Source of the DNA: Macrosoma leucophasiata
Taxonomy: Eukaryota; Arthropoda; Insecta; Lepidoptera; Hedylidae
Assembly (NCBI GenBank): GCA_036365455.1
Contig: JAWQUS010000010.1
Location: 22,306,501-22,370,500 of the forward strand
DNA: 64,000 nt
Direction of reading: 5' to 3'
The position numbers were made by a program, and so were the translations under genes. Under the pieces are notes generated by a model. That model was not told the origin of the DNA. It saw nothing but the letters and a program-made list of their open reading frames with translations, and made no database searches. This document shows positions 10,415 to 21,330 of the stretch, in pieces; the stretch's first letter is position 1; the number at the start of each line of letters is the position of its first letter.

Positions 10415-10590
10415 GAAAGATACTTCGGCTTATTTCGGGTCTGTAGAGCGTTATCTTTTTCGCACCGTACCTATTTGACGTTTCTCGACCATTTTGATCA
10501 AGTTTTGACCAATATCGGACTGTAAGTGCTTACGTACGCAATTACGCAGTGTCCAACAGAGATAACGCTCTACGAAATCGAAACGAGCGT
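10415..10590. mobile_element. Fold-back element J
   Basis: gtagagcgttatct at 10442-10455 and its perfect inverse at 10560-10573 bracket about 100 bp. The centre (gaccattttgatcaagtttt) recurs at 18801-18820, and the outer cttcggcttatttcg recurs in the hairpin at 17476. No coding. Confidence 0.5.
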
Positions 10591-10604
10591 ATCATCTCTC
10601 ATCA

Positions 10605-10690
10605 TCGATTTTGAACGTTTGCAACTTCAAAGGAGTTGCCAACGCACTGCCAGCCTTGAAGGATTCTTTTGACTCCAATTTTGAAGAACC
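10605..10690 (-). repeat. CR1/Jockey-like LINE 3' fragment
   Basis: ggagttgccaacgc.ctgccag..tgaaggattcttttga matches positions 30820-30880 of the better CR1-like copy, same (minus) sense. Confidence 0.6.
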
Positions 10691-10887
10691 TTTTTTTGAG
10701 TATTTTCATTTGCACCTATTGATTTACCAATTTCTTTTCTTTGTCATGAAAGATAATAGATATCTACACAAAAAACCTTCGGGTCTACGCAGATCCATTG
10801 TTACGTCTCAAGTGGTCATTCAGTTGACTAGAGACTAGTATAATGGAGATGGTTTAAATAATGAATAAGTGTATATTGTAGATTAGG

Positions 10888-10960
10888 ATTTGATGGGGCT
10901 GACATATCCTCCAGTGGACAAAAGCCTCCAAATAAATTTAGATTTAAAAAAAAGTCAATT
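10888..10960 (+). repeat. LINE-like 3' tail, type 2
   Basis: gatggggctgacatatcctc..gtggacaaaagcctccaaataaattt ending in A-rich sequence; nearly the same text is at 37301-37374, also with an A-tail. Confidence 0.6.
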
Positions 10961-11892
10961 TTGTCAAATAAAGATATCAAAACTGTAAAGTACGAAGTTA
11001 ACAGAGAATAGCCTCCATTTATTCCAAGTTGGCCACAGCGGAACGACATCAAAAATCCAACAATTTTCTGAAGGCGAACTGCGGCTTTGTCCAAGTCGGA
11101 ACAAGTTAGAATGGACGTGCACTTCGATTTCTAGTTTTAAATTGTTCCCGAACTTGCGCCAGTTGAAAAGTTGTATGGATAGCTTCTTTTATGTTATTAG
11201 CTTAACTTCTTGTAGTATCGACTTTTCTTTTATGGGAGTAGAGTAGATTACTTATCTAATTCTTTCAACGCAGTTAAGGTGAATGGGCATGTATCTTAAG
11301 GTAAAATAAATAAGAAACATAAATCAAAATTCTTTCCTTGTTAGAACCATCAATAAAGTGAATACACTGGCTGACCATCGCGACTTCGATCTATTTAATT
11401 CAAAATCGTATTTTTTTTAAAAAAAAATAGCCAGAGAATGGTTTAATGTATTTGAAACTGCTTAAATGCTGGTATGGCTGTATGATAACAACGTGTGACT
11501 TTCTCCTTCCTTTGTTTTCTTTTAGTTTAGTTTAACCACTCAAAATATTATTTGCTTTGTTGTTAAATAAAGTACTTATATTTTCTTGTTATTTTTGGCC
11601 TGTTGCTTCTGAATAGACGTATGAATAGATTTATAAATGCGGAAACATGTTAATGGTTGTTAGTTTTTTTAAGAGTTTTTAATGTAATGAAATCAACTGT
11701 TTGTTTTATGAAATAAATTAAAAAAAAAATACGCTTGCAATCACAGCCCCATTCCTAAAACTAGAGGACTGTAATAGTGTAAGCGAAATGATTCAATCGC
11801 GATGCAAGGCATATGGGCGGCCACACAAAATTTGCGATGCGATGCGAATTACATCGGATGTTCTTGCGATGCATTCGTGCGTGTTCGCAGTA
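10961..11892. other. Unassigned stretch
   Basis: No supported feature; two A-rich tracts (11409-11427 and 11722-11736). Confidence 0.4.
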
Positions 11893-12170
11893 TTTTTTTT
11901 TATGTAATAAAAGTGGCCAAGAAGCATGCAGTTCACATTGATGTTAAGTGATGACTGCAGTCTATAGACACTCACACAAAGAATAGAGGTCAAAATGCAG
12001 ATGCGGGATCACTTCTGAGGCCTAAGGTGTTATGCCTCTGTGCCAGAAATAACAGGGCCTTACATTACCACCTGACCGGAACACGATAGTGCTGAACACT
12101 ACCATTTAGCGGCAAATATATTAGGTAATGCGGTGGTGCCTACGCCCGCGAGCACCATCACTGGAGCTCG
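11893..12170 (-). repeat. SINE-A, near full length
   Basis: T-tract, atgtaataaaagtggc..gcatgcagttcacattgatg..ctcctga-type body, ending ..atcactggagct; the last ten bases of the 5' end are lost. Confidence 0.9.
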
Positions 12171-12347
12171 CGGCGTCCGTCCATAATAAAACTAATATCG
12201 TATCTGACTGACGACACTGTATATTGGCTATGTATAAACAGGCGGTTGCACTGTGTTCACGACAATGCTCGGATAGTGACTTTGAGCGACTGTGGTTACA
12301 AAGGTTTCTTATTCGTAACTAAAAGGTAAAAAAATGATTTCATTATG

Positions 12348-12644
12348 TTTTTTTTTTTTTTTTTTAATGTAATAAAAGTGGCAAACAAGCATGCAGTTCA
12401 CATTCATGTTAAGTGATGACTGCAGCCTATAGACACCCACACAATGACCAGAGGTCAAAATGCAAATGCGCTGCCACTCCTGAGGCATTAGGTGTTATGC
12501 CTTTGTGCCGGAAATTACAGAGCCGTACATTACCACCTGATCGAAACACGATAGTGCTGAACACTACCATTTAACGGCAAGTATATTAGGTAATGCGGTG
12601 GTGCCTACGCCCGCGAGCTCCGTCACTGGAGCTCTACCACCAGT
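12348..12644 (-). repeat. SINE-A, full length
   Basis: Long T-tract (~16), complete body, ends gagctctaccaccagt. Same orientation as the copy 180 bp to the left. Confidence 0.92.
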
Positions 12645-13890
12645 GTGACGCTAATACAAGGGTCGGCACAATCTACTCTTGCCGTTGACTGTACTACATT
12701 TATCCACAACATCCTAACAGCACCTGGCCGTCTACACCAAGTTTCATTAGCACTAAACTCAAGTTTCCCATGTCCAAGTACTTGTGCTAGTATTAAACAA
12801 TTAAAGTTCCTGTTTGCCTGGATTTTAGGACTTCCACCAAGTGCGAAGTGCAGTGCAGACAGGTAGTTACTTCCACGTAAACTGTGCTGTATTCTCGAAA
12901 GTTCTTGAACAGTTAATTCTCGCCACTTGTCAAGTGTTAAGACAAGTATTTGATCGCTTTGCCGTCATGAGATAGCTTTTGTCTCCGCGGACATAATAAT
13001 AATAATCTGATCGTAGTTTTTAGAACATATAAATTAATCGGAAAATCGATTATTTAAATCGAACAAATTAAAACTATATATAATATCAAAGATAGATCTT
13101 TGAACGTATACGACTAAACGATCTTGTCAAATTAACATGTCCACGTAATGAAATGCGATCACTTCGTGAAATGATCGAGTATTTCATGATATGGGCAATT
13201 ATACGATAGTATAATTAGATAGATATAATTATACATCAGCTGCGGCCCTGCAGTCAGTTCGTGTTTGCCATTAGCATTACTTAAAAAGGTTACCTCAGCC
13301 TACCCCTTTGGAAAAGATATCAAGTTACGTTAATAAGCGGAAAGGTTTTCAATATGTTACCTTGTAAACGAAATGAAAATATGGAAATGTTGTTTATTCA
13401 GACTTTACAAATAAGAGATTTAAAAATATGACCTATATTGCTGAATTAATGCCTAAACTAAAAACTTCTTTAATTAAGAAATATGTTTAACTTAAGCTTT
13501 AAAGTGTTATGTTTGAAATAATCTTTTACCAAATTATGTAGTTTTCGTTTAAAATATAGTTACAGGAGTAATGTAGGTCACAGCTGAAGATAGACAATAT
13601 AAATTAAACTATATTTCTTTAGAAATAGAGTCTCTTATAGCATGAGCCGTTACCAGTGTTATTACAGGCTGTATACATATGAGGAATCTGTATCAAAGGA
13701 ACGTCTTAATTAATGCTAACAAACTCATTAACCGCGCTAAAGCACAAGTTTCAAATTTATACATTTATTATTGCGATGAGTCGTTTACGGTTTTCAACAC
13801 AGGTTTTGCTTCTTTCAACCTTTTTATTCTTTGAACATTCGAGCAACAGTTTTTAGTTTAGCTTTTAATATTTTATTAATTTGTTAATTA
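12645..13890. other. Unassigned AT-rich stretch
   Basis: 1.2 kb with no supported gene or repeat; several atat/gatagtata-rich words near 13200. Confidence 0.4.
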
Positions 13891-14090
13891 TTGTGGAACG
13901 AAGTGCCCTCTGAGGTGTTCCATCAGTGCTTACAATATGGAGTTCTTAAAAAAGCGTCAAAAGAGTCCTTCAGGTCTGGCAGCGCGTTGGCAACTCCCCT
14001 GGTGTTGCGAATGTTCATAGGCGACGGTGACCACTTTCCATCAGGTGGCTCGTTTGCTTGCATGTCAATCTTCAAACATAAAAAAGAGGC
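13891..14090 (+). pseudogene. CR1/Jockey-like LINE 3' end, 5'-truncated
   Basis: Frame from 13891 reads WNEVPSEVFHQC..KKASKESFRSGSALATPLVL, equal in kind to the C-terminus at 30787-30920. It is followed by the 3' UTR words ggcgacggtgaccacttt, catcaggtgg and acataaaaaaga. Only the last ~200 bp of a LINE. Confidence 0.75.
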
Positions 14091-14304
14091 TCAATTGGAC
14101 AAGCGGTTGGACAAGATTCCCAGTAGCTGCGAGTACAAGTCTGGCCTGAAGTTAAATTTATCTTTCCATTTTTCTTAAAACATAAAAAAAGAAGTTTATT
14201 TTATACGTTGTGTTTTACTTGTGATAGACAAATTAATGGATAGATAGCGGTGGTTCAGTTCACTAAAATGCGGTTGTATAATTCGACCATATTATAATCG
14301 TAAT

Positions 14305-14400
14305 CGACACAATATAATAATATATCAAATCTGCAGCATGGTGCAGCATTGCGTGATGATTGCGTGCTAATTGGTGATCGTCATCGATTATATTGTGTCG
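14305..14400. repeat. Inverted repeat, 14-bp perfect arms
   Basis: cgacacaatataat at 14305-14318 and attatattgtgtcg at 14387-14400 around gcagcatggtgcagc-rich sequence. Confidence 0.6.
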
Positions 14401-14708
14401 TATTATTCACATGGACACACATCGGGTTAATTTGCGAATTATATTGGGTTTACATCAATGGTTTAACGCTTGATTAAATATAGTTAGATGAAGCTTGTAT
14501 TTGTGTGAATATTACTGCATGTGGCGGATATTGTCCAGATTGTTAGAAAACTAGAAGGCTGTGTCGCCTGTTAATTTCAGTTGAAAATTTAAACTAGTCC
14601 TGTCAATTGCTGCATGTCAGTTCGCCGCTTTTATGTTACCTCAACGTATATTGTATACTAGAGACAGATTCTGACCATCATCGATAATATGTATTATATT
14701 TATCATCT

Positions 14709-14993
14709 ACTGGTGGTAGAGCTCCAGTGACGGAGCTCGCGGGCGTAGGCACCACCGCATTATCTAATATACTTGCTGCTAAATGGTAGTGTTCAGCACT
14801 ATCGTGTTCCGGTCAGGTGGTAATGTACGGCCCTGTAATTTCCGGCAGAGGGGCATAACACCTTTGGCCTCAGGAGTGGTAACGCATCTGCATTTTGACC
14901 TTGGTCTTTGTGTAGGTGTATATAGGCTGCAGTCATCACTTAACATCAATGTGAACTGCATGCTTGTTTGCCCCTACCATTACATAAAAAAAA
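14709..14993 (+). repeat. SINE-A, full length, reference copy
   Basis: Starts actggtggtagagctcc and ends accattacataaaaaaaa. The 5' 50 bases fold as nested hairpins (GGTGGT/ACCACC outside, gagctcc/ggagctc inside). The last ~60 bases resemble the CR1-like LINE tail at 30735-30795. No true tRNA head. Confidence 0.93.
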
Positions 14994-15320
14994 TATTGTG
15001 CAAATTCAATTTTTCATATATATTTTTCATTTGCTACTATAAACTTGAGTAGTCTATTGTACTTGAAGAGTTTAATTGGTGCGGTAATAAACTGAAATGG
15101 TTTATTGTTCGGATTACAGATTCAATGACGATAAACTGTCTTCGGAAGACACCTTCAATGTTCGGATATAAATAATTTGAGAATTCAAATACGTCAAGAA
15201 TGAGGGTTGACTAAAGTGTCATATAAAAATATTGTAATAAAAACACGAAGCTACAGTGATCTTATATTTATTTACAATTTCTTTTCAGTATTTTGAGATA
15301 ATATTAAGATCCGAAATTAG

Positions 15321-15506
15321 TTCCGGTCAGGTGGTAATGTACGGCCTTGTAATTTTCGGCACAGAGGCATAACACCTTAGGCCTCAGGAGTGGTAACGCA
15401 TCTGCATTTTGACCTTGGTCTTTGAGTGGGCTGCATAGGCTGCAGTCTTCACTTAACATCAATGTGAACTACACGCTTGTTTACCACTTCCATAACATAA
15501 AAAAAA
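15321..15506 (+). repeat. SINE-A, 5'-truncated
   Basis: Begins ttccggtcaggtggtaatg (mid-element) and ends cataacataaaaaaaataaa. Confidence 0.9.
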
Positions 15507-15890
15507 TAAATCAATTTACCTTTATATAAAAAAAGAGGTCTAAAAAAACAGTAGTTCAATCAAAGGAATGTATCTACGTTCTCGTAGCTGTATTTAAATT
15601 GGCTACGAGGCGTAGCAACTGTCTACAAGCTACGCCGGGCCTACGATGCCAATCAAAGAGCAGCGCATGAAAAGAGAAGTCATACTAACCTACTATTTAG
15701 CAACAAAATCTACAAAATGTAATTGTTGTTATTTTGCGTCAGTTTTAAGCCCAAACTAACATGGAAACAACTTTTTGACGACTGTATTCATATTATTAAG
15801 CTATTGCATAGCTTCTATCGAGGGCCTTGAGCGCGGGACCGAATTCAGAAATTGCGCAACGAAAAAACCTCACGCTATATGTATTGTAAA

Positions 15891-16517
15891 ATAATAAAGT
15901 CAAAGTCAAAGTCAAAAGCATTTTCATTTGGGTCTCAAGTGGACGCTTATGAACGTCATAACATCAAGGTGGTATACATAAAAGTGAACATTTTTTACAT
16001 AAAAAAAAATAACAGCTTCAATATCACAAGCCTGCCAACAAACATAAGCCTTAATAAAAAGAGCAATTCAATGCCATGCCTCTAAATCCATGATATAGTC
16101 TGAGATAGAGTAATAAGCTTTTTTACATAATTTAATTTTAATAATTTTCTTAAATCAATTAATTGGTAAATTTATTATGTCATTTGGTCGTTTATTGTAA
16201 AAACGTACACACTGACCAGCAATGGAATTCGATATTTTATGGAGCCTAGTAGTGGGCACTGCAAGTTTATTTTTATTACGTAGGTTAAGTTGATGAAGAT
16301 CACAATTTTTCTTAAATTTTTACAGATTTTTGTGGACATACACAAGATTCTCATAAATATATTGGGAATGTAGTGTGAGGATGTTGATCTCTTGGAACGT
16401 ATTTTTCAGAGATTCCCTAGGGCTCATCTCATAAATAGCTCGAATAGCTCGCTTTTGAAGCACAAATATTGAGTCAGTGTCGGCAGCACTTCCCCAAAGC
16501 AGTAAACCATAAGACAT
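15891..16517 (-). pseudogene. LINE 3' end with (TTTGAC)n tail
   Basis: 16320-16517 on the minus strand reads MSYGLLLWGSAADTDSIFVLQKRAIRAIY.., a reverse-transcriptase C-terminal segment of Lepidoptera Jockey-like LINEs. The 3' UTR follows to 15891, where plus-strand aaagtcaaagtcaaagtc marks a hexamer tail. 5'-truncated. Confidence 0.65.
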
Positions 16518-16787
16518 AATGCTATGAAGAAGATGGGTTTGGTTGCATTACACAAGTAATATACTCATACATAACATTGATTTGCTTGTTATTGTTTAAT
16601 CAATATTTTTAGATTATTTGGTTAAGTCGTGGTATTGTTTTCTGTTGTAACCAAATATTAAAAATGCTACAAGTGGCGCCATCTAGCCTAAGCAACGTGT
16701 ACTTACTTAAAAATAAATGTCAGTCTGTTTCAAACTACTATCCGTGTTTTTTATTAGAGAGGAGAGAGATATATCCTGCATTTCATT

Positions 16788-16829
16788 ATAAAATACGCTT
16801 ACGCTCCGGCGAGTGTAAGCGTATTTTAT
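16788..16829. repeat. Perfect 15-bp hairpin made of SINE-G tails
   Basis: ataaaatacgcttac (16788-16802) and gtaagcgtattttat (16815-16829), 12-base loop. Each arm equals the SINE-G tail (gtgtaagcgtattttatt), so this is a head-on remnant of two tails. Confidence 0.75.
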
Positions 16830-16847
16830 TTTAAGCCTTGGACACAT

Positions 16848-16889
16848 TATTTCTTTGTGAGGCAATACGAAGTTTGCCGGGACACCTAG
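16848..16889 (+). mobile_element. Helitron 3' end fragment
   Basis: tgtgaggcaatacgaagttt..gccgggacacCTAG then T; same terminal hairpin as the Helitrons at 6166 and 30358. Confidence 0.65.
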
Positions 16890-16899
16890 TATTTAATAA

Positions 16900-17475
16900 A
16901 AGAAAAAAAAATTTATCGGTCACCATGCTCAAAAAGTGTAACTTTAATTAATATCAAAGAAAAAAGAACCCTGTGGAAGACAGTGTGGGTGTGTGCCATG
17001 AGGTTTCTATTGAGCTACCTCAAACCATATATACGAAGTTACCATTGATTTTTGATATATTTAACAATTATATTAATATCAGTACCTATATTATTTTTAC
17101 ATTAACAGTAAATTCACGAAACACCAGAACCTTAATTTAATTCTGAGTATAAATTTATACAGCGATAAAATACCACCTAAAATAATTTCCAAAATTCTAC
17201 CAAGATAACAATATACCCTGTGTACTTGCGAGCCCCATGTGACGTCACAGGCGCTTCCCTATTCCCCCGAAATTTATGACGTCACGGGCTATTAGAACAG
17301 CCAAGCGAGCTCGCAGAAATATATGATTATTTATCTCATCGCCCGCCTTGTGATGATATACGTATTATGGGCGCATTATTTTAGGGACATTTGCTTTCTA
17401 TTTCAATAATGTATGCATGTTAAATAATTGTTATTACTGTATTCAATAAGAAATATTGCATCGACCTTAGCCAGG
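16900..17475. other. Unassigned; paired TGACGTCA sites
   Basis: No gene. Two perfect TGACGTCA (CRE/ATF-type) octamers at 17240-17247 and 17277-17284, 37 bp apart, in locally higher GC. Function unknown. Confidence 0.35.
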
Positions 17476-17519
17476 TGACTTCGGCTTATTTCGACTTGTG
17501 ACGAAATAAGCCGAAGTCA
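17476..17519. repeat. Perfect 18-bp hairpin
   Basis: tgacttcggcttatttcg, 8-base loop, cgaaataagccgaagtca. The arm text also occurs once in fold-back J near 10424. Confidence 0.85.
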
Positions 17520-17557
17520 TTTCGACTCTCGAAGTTATTTCGACTTTATGCTTATAG

Positions 17558-17764
17558 ACGACTCGGTAAGTCCAGCGGTGTGAAATGACCGTTTGATTCG
17601 GAGGGTCGCGGGTTCGATCCCCGCACCGGGACAAATATTTGTATGGCCTACAGGTATTTGTTTCGGGTCTGGGTGTTTGCGTATGTGTTGTGTGTGTACA
17701 ACGGCACCCACGACTCATGTTTATACCTATTGTGGGGCTGTGAGTGTAAGCGTAAAAAAAAAAA
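17558..17764 (+). repeat. SINE-G, full length
   Basis: tRNA-like head with gggttcgatccccgc box B, body gggacaaatatttgtatgg, tail agtgtaagcgt plus poly-A. Not a tRNA gene: no closing acceptor stem. Confidence 0.85.
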
Positions 17765-18196
17765 TCGGGTTAGTCGAGCGTTATCACTTTCGGACCTTAT
17801 AGGTCAGGATCCCACTGCAGAATAACTTCGTTCATTCGGATATACTGCAAACCTAATATTAACGCATGTTCATAATCTTGAGAATTTAAATCCACTAGGT
17901 TGCCTATCAAAATATGGCCGCAAGTATTTTTTTTTGGGAATATTTTAATTTACTTGTTTTGTCGATCTAATATCGTCCACTTCACGGCAATATGTATGAA
18001 GACTGAAAAATCATGGTTTCCGTTGCGCAATTGGCCGCTCCTACTATATTTACGTTCCGCCTCGATAACTTTAAACATTCATAATGTACATTTTTTATTT
18101 ATATATATATATATTTTTTCATTATTTTGATATACGGGAGTCAGTTTAAATCTGGACGCAAGTAACAGTTATTGCCTATTAAAGATAAAATAAAAA

Positions 18197-18513
18197 ACGT
18201 AACTTCACGCCTGTAATCCCCGAAGGGGTAGGCAGAGGTAAATTGCATGCATTCAAGCATACATGCAAAGACCCACGATTCGCCGGTTACGTTTTTAGCC
18301 CATGTAACAGGTGGCGAGAATGTTGACATCTCCGGGCACATTACCAAACTTCTGGGAAACTGGGAAATTTCCAGAAAATGGAAAAATCTCAATAGAACCA
18401 GAGATAATGGACTTTACACCATCATCTCTCATAACCCCCTACCCGGGAATCGAACCCAGGACCTCAGCGTAGTAGTAGTAGTGGCCTGCTACCACTAGGC
18501 TACTGAGGCAGTT
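18197..18513 (-). repeat. SINE-B, tRNA-derived, full length
   Basis: The minus strand begins with a tRNA-like head: actgcctcagtagcctagtgg (box A) and gggttcgattcccggg (box B), then ends ..taccccttcggggattacag, gcgtgaagttacg. Other copies: 23469, 26722, 55982, 56508, 62048. Confidence 0.88.
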
Positions 18514-18611
18514 AAAATAATTAAGGAAAAATTAAAAGATAAAATAATTTCATTAAAAATACTAGTGACCATATTTTGATAGGCAACCTAGTAGATATAT
18601 ATTCGCTAGAT

Positions 18612-18705
18612 CATCATCATTTCAGCCAAAATACGTCCACTGCTGAAAGGCCCCAAAGAATGCCACAACGAACGGTCTTGGGCCGCCCAAATCATAAATA
18701 TGCGT
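18612..18705 (-). repeat. RTE LINE 3' tail with (ATG)n
   Basis: The plus strand starts atcatcatcatttcagccaa and holds tccactgctgaaaggc, the inverse of the classic ..cagcagtggac..gatgatgat RTE ending. Inserted in an arm of element K. Confidence 0.75.
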
Positions 18706-18826
18706 AAAATTAGGTTTGCAGCATATCTATTTGCATGAACGAAATATGAACGTAATATTTCAGCAGTGGGATTCTAACCTATAACCTATGTGACGGTTGT
18801 TGACCATTTTGATCAAGTTTTGACAA

Positions 18827-19218
18827 GGAGTTTTGGCGGGAACCTTGAAAGAGGCGTATGGTGCTCTTATTTTATTTAATTTTCTTGGTGTATTTTTAAG
18901 TTCTATTGAATAAAATTGGTGGCATTTTGTTTGATATAGGTTTATTACAGTGCCCGTGTATAGTGAAATAGAATAACAGTGCGAAAACACGACCTTTCAG
19001 GTTGCCTCCAAAACTTCAATGTAAATGTTCTGGTAAAGTACGCTTTACTCGAATAACTTGACTTTACTTGACTGTAACTCACTTGACTGACATATTATAT
19101 TTGATACTCACTTATCATACTTGATGACTATATTATGCTGGCATTTACGCTGATTGGATAAATACGAAGTATCGTTTTACTTGACACTGGCAATATGCGT
19201 AATAGCAATGCCATAATA
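18827..19218 (+). repeat. Family F repeat, diverged copy
   Basis: Follows the 8148-8513 copy from ggagttttggcgggaacc to gcgtaatagcaatgccataata, with a rearranged actt/gact-rich middle, then poly-A. Confidence 0.75.
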
Positions 19219-19794
19219 CCAAAAAAAAAAAAGTTTTGACAATTACTGCATTATTAAACAACAATATCAATATCAATAAAAATGTTTTTTATTGATCGTA
19301 CTGTGGCGCGAAAGAAGCCCTGTAACCTGTGCTAGTATTGCTGTGTTACAATTTTTGTGCTTTCTTTGCCACGTCAGTGAAGATTACAATTAGGGGCAAC
19401 GAAGGTAAACCGGACCCTGTAGATTTTTTATATTTTATTTTTAAAGAAAATATAAAATATCAAAATTATATATATTATAATAATTAATATTTTTAATATA
19501 TTATATATATTTTTTATATTTTATTTTTATTTCACAAGCATGTGTTAATGCGAAGTAATATAGAACAATTAGATTTTTTTATAACATCACAGAATTAAAT
19601 GAATGAAGATATTGGACGATTTCTAATACCTTCATTGTCTGTGATGTTTTCAAAGTCTAATTATTACGTAGCATAGAGTTAACAGTGTTGATTAGTTTTA
19701 CTCTTGAAGCACTTTTATAAAACGAAAAATTTTTTTTCTTAATTTGTCCGTTTTGCCTTCCTTTCCCCTACTTTTCTGACACAATCTTTTTATA
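19219..19794. other. AT-rich unassigned stretch
   Basis: Includes a strongly AT-only zone (19430-19520) of ttaatat/atatta words. No gene seen. Confidence 0.4.
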
Positions 19795-19970
19795 AAAATA
19801 AGTCGGATTTTCCTTACAGACGCTATAACTCCGGAACGCACGAACCGATTTCCCCGGTTTTGCATTCGTTGGAAAGGTCTCGGGCTCCGTGAGGTTTATT
19901 ACAAAGAAAATTCAGGAAAAAATATTTCTAAAAATACATCCACGCGGGCGAAGCCGCGGGCAACAGCTAA
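19795..19970 (+). mobile_element. Non-autonomous Helitron, 3' end
   Basis: Stem cgcgg (19943-19947) with ccgcg (19954-19958), then caacagCTAA at 19967-19970 and T. The interior aactccggaacgcacgaacc is a typical Helitron-associated word. 5' border not fixed. Confidence 0.6.
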
Positions 19971-20042
19971 TATCCATATAAAACATTGTATAATAATGAT
20001 GTGAATTCATTATTGTCACCCTACCCGTTAATACTTTACGCA

Positions 20043-20173
20043 TTCAACATATTGTGAGTTGACAAACTTGAAGCTCTTCCAAACAGGTTCTCCAAACAAT
20101 TTTGCCAAAGTTCCGCCGCATTCGAGAATTTTGGGAACCACATGTTTTGAGAACGGTTCAACAATATGTTGAA
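20043..20173. repeat. Inverted repeat, 13-bp perfect arms
   Basis: ttcaacatattgt (20043-20055) and acaatatgttgaa (20161-20173). Confidence 0.6.
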
Positions 20174-20934
20174 TTGTTAACATAACATGCCCGTGTTTCC
20201 GCGAAAGGATTGACAGAGGTTTATATTGTAAACATTAATAAATAGAATGAACCCATATCTAAGTCCTTCAGAATTGAATCTATTTACATTCATCATATAC
20301 ATTCAATACAAAGCTTGCTTTATATTTACATGAATGGACTTGGTAAAGTACCTATTGCCCGTTAATTATTTTTCCTTTTTATTTTGTTATTTTTTTTACG
20401 GAAAAAGTAAAAAGTAGATCCCATAAGAAATTACGGGTTCTATTTCTTTCTTACCTTTTAACATTTTCATTTTCATTCTAAAAAGCTCCAAAAATTCTGA
20501 AAAAGCTCATTGGCTTAATACACATTCGATGTATTCAAAACTAGAATCAGTATAATCGTATACAGCCATACAATCACCGTAAATCATTGACCTATATATA
20601 CTAAAATACTAGACAGGTTACTATAGTTTCGGAAAGTCAATTTACCACACTTTCCAGTGACAGATGACGTGGAAATGTCTCATATACAACATGTAATGGG
20701 AATAATGCACACTCTTAAACACCTCGATTAGAAAATCGAGTTATAATCATAATACATGAACTGAACTTACATGTTAAAGTATTTAATATTTTTTATTTAA
20801 GAAACAAGTTGTCCTCAATTTGTACGAACAGTATACACACCCTATGCATACTTACCGTACCTCTACCCGCGACCGCACATAAAACACAAACCAACTTACA
20901 CACATACACTGTCGCAATGTGATGTAGTGTAAGC
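20174..20934. other. Unassigned stretch
   Basis: No supported coding or repeat feature. Confidence 0.4.
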
Positions 20935-21177
20935 TTTTTTTTTTTTTTTAATGTAATGGAAGTGGCAAACAAGCATGAAGTTCACATTGATGTTAAGTGA
21001 TGACTGCAGCCTATAGACATCCACACAGAGACCAAGATCAAAATGCAGATGCGTTACCACTCCTGAGGCCTAAGGTGTTATGCCTCTGTGCCGGAAATTA
21101 CAGGGCCGTACATTACCACCTGACCGGAACACGATAGTGCTGAACACTACCATTTAGCGGCAAGTATATTAGGTAAC
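20935..21177 (-). repeat. SINE-A, 5'-truncated
   Basis: T-tract, full 3' and central body, stops at aagtatattaggtaac without the gagctc head. Confidence 0.9.
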
Positions 21178-21258
21178 CTATATTAGGTTACCTGCGTACT
21201 ATTACCTATATTATACCCTATACCCTATTTAACACTAGCTAGTAATACGATTAATTTT

Positions 21259-21317
21259 GTATGTATGTATGTATCTTCACGCCAGGTCCCTAACGGGGTA
21301 GGCAGAGAGTGTAGATG
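21259..21317 (-). repeat. 59-bp family C insertion with 13-bp target duplication
   Basis: tacgattaatttt is at both 21246-21258 and 21318-21330. Between them lies only the family C 3' end with its ATAC tail. Confidence 0.85.
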
Positions 21318-21330
21318 TACGATTAATTTT

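Larger units (their letters stand above)
17797..18783. mobile_element. Fold-back element K with long inverted arms
   Basis: Left arm 17800-17932 and right arm 18551-18777 are inverse copies: the right arm's reverse complement reads atcccactgc.g, cgttcat, atatgctgcaaacctaat, ..actaggttgcctatcaaaa like the left arm. An RTE tail (18612-18705) sits in the right arm and a SINE-B (18197-18513) in the spacer. No coding frame recognised. Confidence 0.65.
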
